This document shows positions 58,755-64,000 of a stretch of DNA of 64,000 nucleotides, in pieces (position 1 is the first letter of the stretch; each line of letters opens with the position of its first letter). The notes beneath the pieces were generated by a model, which saw only the letters and a program-made list of their open reading frames with translations, was not told where the DNA came from and ran no database searches. The translations under genes were made by a program, and so were the position numbers. The DNA lies in contig CANJPY010000001.1 in NCBI GenBank assembly GCA_947476255.1, positions 53,768 through 117,767 on the forward strand, given 5' to 3'. The DNA comes from Chthoniobacteraceae bacterium (GTDB lineage Bacteria; Verrucomicrobiota; Verrucomicrobiia; Chthoniobacterales; Chthoniobacteraceae).

Positions 58755-59987
58755 TCAGCGGGAGCGGCGCTTTGAACTGGGGCGCCGCTCTTTGGGCTCC
58801 CAACTGGCCAGTGTGGCGTCCAGGTCCGCAAGCAACGACACCTGTCGCCCACGGTCTGCGCGCAGATCCCTCTCGATTCGGGCCCGCAGGGCCGACCTGT
58901 CGGGCGTCTGGCTGAACTTCCAGGCCATGTCCTTTTTCGCCCCACTCAAACTCCGCAGCATGGCCTGAATGGACCGCCGCAATTCCCGAAGGGCAGCCGC
59001 CATCTGGGACAAGGAAGTACCGGCGACCTCTCCTGCAGTCACCTCGCTCAACGCAAACAGCCTCTCCAACCGCTCCAGATCGCCCTTTGCATAAGCCTCC
59101 TGCACCTCGTGCCAAAGCGTACCGACCCCGTCCTTGGCGTCTGTCCTCGCGTCGGGGTGCAGGCGGCGCACCAACTGCCGGTAGAGGTCTTTGAGCCGGG
59201 AAACCCCCGAACTTTCGGCCCCCGAGGTCTTGACGGCGCTCGCTCGTTTGCCGCCCTTTTTTTGGGGGGGCGGAGGCGTATGCCCGAGCACTTCTTTTTT
59301 AAACTTCGCAAAAAGCCGCTTGTACTCGGCCTTGCTGAGGTCCTCGGCGAAGAGGCCCATGTGTATTTCTAGAAACTCGTGAAACAACAACTCTTCATCC
59401 TCCCCGTGTTGCCCCGCCGCTGTAAACCCCTCAAAGGGATCGGGCTCCTCGTCCCTCCAAGCCGCATCCCCGTTGCCAGCTTCCTCCGGAGGAGCAGCAC
59501 GTCGCTCCATGACCAATTTGTAGGCAGCCCGGTGGTTGCGCGCAAATCCAAGAAGGACAACGAGCTCCACTTCCTCGATGAGGTTCATTTTCTCCCGGGA
59601 CTCCTGCTCCCCCTCACGCAACTGCGTTAAAAGCGCCCCGAACTGATGTGCCATCCACTGCGCAAACAGCGGCTGGTCTTCCTTCTCAAACCGTGCCCAC
59701 TCCGCCCGCAACCGCTCAAGCCTCGCCATCTCCTTCGCGCAGTCACCCGCCGCCTTTTTCCTCAGGGGCTCCTGCTCCAACAGCACGATCTCCATACACT
59801 CAGAAACCCAAGACCCAGTTTGGGTCTTCTTCTTCTTGCCCGATGATTTCTTCCTGCGCTGACTCACAACTAACTGTTCCACGATTTCCAACCGAATTCC
59901 AGCGCAAGAAATCCCAGCGAACGGCCAGTTCCAACGGGCGCCCATTGTTGGATCTGCCCCCGGTTCCCGCTGCATTTGGAGAAGCAT
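58755..59987 (-). CDS. J-domain-like protein, about 400 aa; start uncertain
   Basis: SRLKDLYRQLVRRLHPDARTDAKDGVGTLWHEVQEAYAKGDLERLERLF (HPD motif between helices). Confidence 0.75.
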   Translation of the reverse strand: MLLQMQREPGADPTMGARWNWPFAGISCAGIRLEIVEQLVVSQRRKKSSGKKKKTQTGSWVSECMEIVLLEQEPLRKKAAGDCAKEMARLERLRAEWARFEKEDQPLFAQWMAHQFGALLTQLREGEQESREKMNLIEEVELVVLLGFARNHRAAYKLVMERRAAPPEEAGNGDAAWRDEEPDPFEGFTAAGQHGEDEELLFHEFLEIHMGLFAEDLSKAEYKRLFAKFKKEVLGHTPPPPQKKGGKRASAVKTSGAESSGVSRLKDLYRQLVRRLHPDARTDAKDGVGTLWHEVQEAYAKGDLERLERLFALSEVTAGEVAGTSLSQMAAALRELRRSIQAMLRSLSGAKKDMAWKFSQTPDRSALRARIERDLRADRGRQVSLLADLDATLASWEPKERRPSSKRRSR

Positions 59988-60215
59988 TTCCCATTAGCGC
60001 GCCTGCCCACAATGACGCGCGCACGCGTCCAGGATACAGGCTCCGGCGAGTTTATCGTAGCCGAGTTCCCTGCCAAGCTCAGAGGCCGGGAATGGGAGTC
60101 TCATCCCTCATGCTGGTGTGTCTGTTGAGAAAGATCCTTTGCTGGCGTTAGATTGACAATCTCGGGTTGAGCTACGCGACTTGTTCTTTTTTATTTTTTT
60201 GGTAGAAAAATTCCT

Positions 60216-62759
60216 GTGAACCAGTGGGCTCTTTCCCTCCTCGGCCCCGCAGGGCTCATCTCGCGATTTGAATCTGGGACGGCGCATTTTGTCCTCGGGA
60301 CAGAGGAGGCGCCTGATGTATTGCGGGTGAATGGCGAAGGCGTGGCCGCGCGTCACGCTTGGGTGTGGATTGCGGACGGCAGCATGCAGGTTGAGGACCT
60401 TGTCGGCGGCACCTTGGTGAACGGACATCCTGTGAGCGGACGGGTCCAGATAGACTATCCGGCTTCGGTGCAAGTTGGAGACGTGACGTTGGTGGTGGTA
60501 CACAAGGAACATGCCGAAACCGAGGGGGCCATTACCCTCCCGCAGCGCTCGAATCGGGCACCGTCAAAGAGTCCCGGTGGACTGCTCGAGTCGCCAGTGA
60601 GCACCGTCCTGCCACCTCCCGAAGGTCTGGCGGGTACGCATTGTCAGTACCGGTTGTTGCGTGAAATTGCGCGGGGTGGGATGGGGCGCATTTATTTCGG
60701 AGAAGATGCGCAGCTTAAGCGAAACGTCGCGGTGAAGGTGAGCAGCATCAGTGAGCAAGGGGTGGATGCGCGTTTTTCTAAGGAGGCTGAGGTCCTTGCT
60801 CTATTGGCGCACCCCAACATCGTGCCAATTTATGCGCAAGGGATGGACAGTTCGAACCGTCCCTTTTATTCAATGAAGCTCGTGAATGGGCGGACGCTAC
60901 AGGCCCTGCTAAATGCGATCCGCGACGGCGAGGCGTTAGCGGTGAAGGAGTACCCCCGGGCGGCGCTGCTAACCATTTTCCGGAAGGTGTGCGATGCCCT
61001 AGCGTTTGCGCACGCAAAGGGTGTGTTACACCGCGACCTCAAACCGGAGAACATCATGGTAGGGGAATACGGGGAGGTGCTCGTAATGGACTGGGGCCTG
61101 GCCAAGGTTCTGGGGAGTGACGAGACGCTCGGTGCGACGAGATCACCTGCAAAGGGTACGGCCGATTACGGAATGACGATGGAGGGGGAGGTTATGGGGA
61201 CGCCTCAGTACATGTCGCCCGAACAAGCCGAGGGAATGGTGGCTGAACTCGACGTGCGCTCGGACATTTATTCGCTCGGCGGGATCCTCTACGCGATACT
61301 CACGATGCGCCCGCCGATTGACGGTAAGACGCTGGACGAGGTGCTCACCAAGGTAAAGAAGGGCGAGATCACCTCGATGGCGATCAAGGGGGACGCAAAA
61401 ACGGGCGCGGTTATGGGCACGCTAGTGTCCAAGGGTGTAGAGGTGCCTGAGGCCTTGCAGGCGGTGACACTCAAGGCCATGGCCACGGACCGAACGACGC
61501 GCTATGCGGGCGTGGTTGCATTTGCGAAGGACATTGAATCTTACCAAAACGGGTTTGCCACGAGTGCGGAGAATGCGGGGGCATGGAAGCGCGTGAAGCT
61601 GTGGGTTGGCCGCAACAAGGGGTTGGCGGGAGCAACGGCAGTCTTGATGCTTGTAGTCAGTGGCTTCACGGCACGCGTGATTCAGAAAGGACAAGAGGCC
61701 ACCGAGGCGCTCAGAAGTTTGGCGGATACGGCGCCGACGTTTGCCCTTCGGGCTCAGGACGCCCTGCACTCAGGCGACTATGAGGAGGCATTGAAGGCGG
61801 TGTCGTTCGCCCTCCATCTTCATTCCTCCGTCGCGGAATACCATGTGATTCGGGGGAACATTTTGCAGCTTTTAGTACGCTGGCCTGAGGCAGTTGCAGA
61901 ATACCGGTTGGCCGGTGAGCATGAAATGGCGCAGAAAAATTTAATGCTCACTGAGGCGCTTATCGCCAAGGCCAAGGTAGAGGGGGAAAAAAAGGCCAAG
62001 GCCTTCCTGTTTGAGGCGCTGGGCGAACAAGGACGCCAGACCGAGGCGATGAGATTCGCGAGAGATCTCGAAGATTTTTGGAAAGGCCGAAAGGGCGATC
62101 CCAAAGCTCTCGCCGAACTAGTTCACCGCTTGGAATCAAAACTGCTGCCAGTGCCGGGGACAGGCGTTTTAATGTGTAAAACCGAGTTCACGGCAGGTGA
62201 GTGGAAGCTCTACGACAAAGCAACCCATCAGACTCTTTATGCGCAACCAGGCAGCTGGAAAAGGTCCGGGGTGGAGTTTGTGCAGGATGACAATCACCCC
62301 GTGGTTTACTGCAGTTGGAAAGCGGTTCAAGCCGTTGCCGAGTTTTTAAGTTCACAAACAGGCAAGGAATGGCGAGTGCCCACGAGTGCAGAATGGAACG
62401 CTGCCGTGGGACCTTCCAAGTATCCGTGGGGACAATATTATCCTCCCAACTGGGACGACGGAAATTACGCAGCAGGCGCAGGATTGGGACAGGATCCGGA
62501 AAAAAAAGGTTTCGATGGCATCTACGGCACAGCCCCAGTGGCATCATTTAAGCCTAATGCTTTGGGGTTCTATGATCTGGGAGGCAATGCCGCGGAATGG
62601 ACCGCGGATTTGGGGCCTGATAAAAAAGGCCCGCGCTTTCTTCGTGGTGGCTCGTGGATAAATTATAACGTTGGCTGCACATCCTCCTTCAAAGAAACCA
62701 ATCCTGAGACCTTCTCAGACAACACCACCGGGTTTCGCTTGGTGCGGGTGCAAAAATAA
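60216..62759 (+). CDS. FHA-like, Ser/Thr protein kinase and C-terminal formylglycine-enzyme (SUMF1)-like domain; GTG start
   Basis: Kinase REIARGGMGRIYFGEDAQLKRNVAVKVS, HRDLKPENIMVGEYGEVLVMDWGLAKV; FGE-like EWRVPTSAEWNAAVGPSKYPWG...FKPNALGFYDLGGNAAEWTADLGP...FLRGGSWINYNVGCTSSFKETNPETFSDNTTGFRLVRVQ. Confidence 0.93.
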   Translation: MNQWALSLLGPAGLISRFESGTAHFVLGTEEAPDVLRVNGEGVAARHAWVWIADGSMQVEDLVGGTLVNGHPVSGRVQIDYPASVQVGDVTLVVVHKEHAETEGAITLPQRSNRAPSKSPGGLLESPVSTVLPPPEGLAGTHCQYRLLREIARGGMGRIYFGEDAQLKRNVAVKVSSISEQGVDARFSKEAEVLALLAHPNIVPIYAQGMDSSNRPFYSMKLVNGRTLQALLNAIRDGEALAVKEYPRAALLTIFRKVCDALAFAHAKGVLHRDLKPENIMVGEYGEVLVMDWGLAKVLGSDETLGATRSPAKGTADYGMTMEGEVMGTPQYMSPEQAEGMVAELDVRSDIYSLGGILYAILTMRPPIDGKTLDEVLTKVKKGEITSMAIKGDAKTGAVMGTLVSKGVEVPEALQAVTLKAMATDRTTRYAGVVAFAKDIESYQNGFATSAENAGAWKRVKLWVGRNKGLAGATAVLMLVVSGFTARVIQKGQEATEALRSLADTAPTFALRAQDALHSGDYEEALKAVSFALHLHSSVAEYHVIRGNILQLLVRWPEAVAEYRLAGEHEMAQKNLMLTEALIAKAKVEGEKKAKAFLFEALGEQGRQTEAMRFARDLEDFWKGRKGDPKALAELVHRLESKLLPVPGTGVLMCKTEFTAGEWKLYDKATHQTLYAQPGSWKRSGVEFVQDDNHPVVYCSWKAVQAVAEFLSSQTGKEWRVPTSAEWNAAVGPSKYPWGQYYPPNWDDGNYAAGAGLGQDPEKKGFDGIYGTAPVASFKPNALGFYDLGGNAAEWTADLGPDKKGPRFLRGGSWINYNVGCTSSFKETNPETFSDNTTGFRLVRVQK

Positions 62760-62836
62760 CTAAGGTATTCTCCGCTTCGAACCACCCAGCGGGCGGGTGG
62801 ATGTCTTTTGTCGCAGGCGGCTTTTGGGGCCGCCGC

Positions 62837-62940
62837 TTGAGGCACTCAGAGGCCTCCCTTGAGGCACTCAGAGGCCGCCCTTGAGGCACTCAGAGGCCGC
62901 CCTTGAGGCACTCAGAGGCCTCCCTTGAGGCGCTCAGGGG
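62837..62940. repeat. 22-bp minisatellite, 4 full units plus partial fifth
   Basis: ttgaggcactcagaggcc[t/g]ccc repeated at 62837, 62859, 62881, 62903; degenerate ttgaggcgctcagggg at 62925. Confidence 0.95.
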
Positions 62941-63130
62941 CCGTGTGAGGGGGGCGACTAAACAGCTGCTCCGTCGTATTTTCGGTCTGAGCGCGCCCCG
63001 CAACAACGCCGTACACTCGACCCTCGGATACGGGATAAAAGGCGATTCCAGAATTTATGATGTGTCACAGCCTGCGCTAAAACACCATATTCAGCATCAT
63101 TTGGGGCAGGCTAATATGCCGCATTCTCGA

Positions 63131-63223
63131 GCGGTAAGGTGTCGTGTTACTGCACCACCCGTGAGAGGGTCGTGGTCAATGCTTTGATCACACGTCGTCG
63201 GGCCAAAAGTCGTGACCGCAACC
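63131..63223 (-). pseudogene. Decayed vapC (PIN toxin) remnant with internal deletion
   Basis: Minus-strand pieces GCGHDFWPDDV and, frame-shifted, DQSIDHDPLTGGAVTRHLTA match PGHQFWPDDI and DQRIDSALLTGGAAALHLIAP of the intact toxin at 53396-53827. Confidence 0.75.
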
Positions 63224-63286
63224 CATCCCTCGGCTCCTGCTAATCCTCAATTGCACGCTCTACGAATTTGAAAACCGTGAATCCAA

Positions 63287-63857
63287 TCAAGCAGGCGGCG
63301 GGGAGAATCCCAAACGATGAGACAGCCCGTCGGCGAAGTGCCTCACTTGCGGGCCAAGCTTGTCTAGTGCGCGCAGCGGCAGCCGCTCCGAGGGACCGCT
63401 GATCCAGATCGCGGCGACGGGAAGGCTGCGATGATCAAACACAGGCGCCGCGACGCACGCGAAAGTCTCGCTCTCTTCGCCTCGGTCGAGCGCGTAGCCG
63501 CATGCCTTCACTCGCTTCAATTCGGCGAGATAGACGGCGACGCTGGTCAGCGTGTGGCGCGTCTTTTTGCTAAACTCAAACTTCTGCACAAAAGCCTTCT
63601 GCGCCTCACCGCTCCAGTAGGCCAGCATCGCCTTTGCCGGTGCCGCTGTGTGCAGCGTAAAGGCGTGTCCGATTTCTACCACGACCTTCACCGGATGCGA
63701 CGACGGGATCTGATCAAGCACCACGCCATAATTTCCCGCCAGGGTTCCGAGCAGAGCCGTCTCCCCGGTGGCATTGCGCAGCGCCCTAAGGATGGGACCG
63801 GCAGCCTGCATCAAACGTTCCCCACCCACGGCCGCGTGTCCTAGACTCAGCAGTTTA
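63287..63857 (-). CDS. IclR family regulator, effector-binding domain (3' exon of an interrupted gene)
   Basis: KLLSLGHAAVGGERLMQAAGPILRALRNATGETALLGTLAGNYGVVLDQI...GHAFTLHTAAPAKAMLAYW...RVKACGYALDRGEESETFACVAAPVFDHRSLPVAAIWISGP; no HTH upstream in frame. Confidence 0.85.
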
Positions 63858-64000
63858 ATAGAGTAGGGAGACGAGGATGGTTTGCGGCCACAACCACTCC
63901 TTGTCCTCCTCTCCCCCTCATCGAACCGGACGGGCGGATTTCCCGCATCCGGCTCTCGGAGGCTGTTCTCCGGTTTGCTTCATTTGCATTGCCGTGTGGC
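63858..64000 (-). mobile_element. Group II intron 3' end (domains V and VI), continues beyond the window
   Basis: Reverse complement gAGCCGGATGCGGGAAATCCGCCCGTCCGGTTC (domain V, 63923-63955) followed by a GGGAGAGGAGGA...TCCTCGTCTCCC stem and CTACTCTAT terminus. Confidence 0.85.

Noticed and set aside
62837-62940. Possible CRISPR array
   Set aside because: Units are contiguous 22-bp tandem copies without unique spacers and no cas genes are nearby.
63287-63829. Stand-alone short regulator
   Set aside because: Frame extends upstream without a start to the intron junction and begins in the middle of the IclR fold, so it is better seen as a 3' exon.

Overview
The window is about 64 kb of GC-rich bacterial chromosome. 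Its style (DUF1549/DUF1553-DUF1501 cassette, FHA/Ser-Thr kinases fused to WD40 or formylglycine-enzyme domains, DUF6600, KDPG-type minisatellites) suggests the Planctomycetes-Verrucomicrobia group, most likely Verrucomicrobia (inference). Most of it is ordinary housekeeping sequence: TatA, 5-formyl-THF cyclo-ligase, squalene/phytoene synthase, Mg-chelatase-like AAA-vWA protein, TolC/MacA/MacB-type efflux, ThiE, ManA, IlvD, MsrB, HflX, Gmd, AccA, ResB/CcsA and tRNA-Ser(GGA). The right-hand about 16 kb (48-64 kb) is more accessory, with a VapBC pair and a decayed VapC copy, gene remnants, tandem repeats and two FHA-Ser/Thr kinases flanking a J-domain-like gene. Most notable observations: (i) a group II intron 3' end (domain V + VI) at the right edge, inserted in an IclR-family gene on the same strand; (ii) a kinase-WD40 gene broken by one TGG->TAG-like stop inside a WEWRYL motif and by a -1 shift exactly at a T_TTT_TTT heptamer; (iii) a 5' half-tRNA-Glu-like fragment upstream of ilvD; (iv) three separate minisatellites (18, 11 and 22 bp units), one of which supplies the stop codon of an efflux adaptor; (v) an intrinsic-terminator hairpin apparently inside a signal-peptide coding region; (vi) a giant coiled-coil protein with an unassigned N-terminal domain. 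No CRISPR array, rRNA or transposase was seen. All family calls come from reading motifs by eye; no database search was run.
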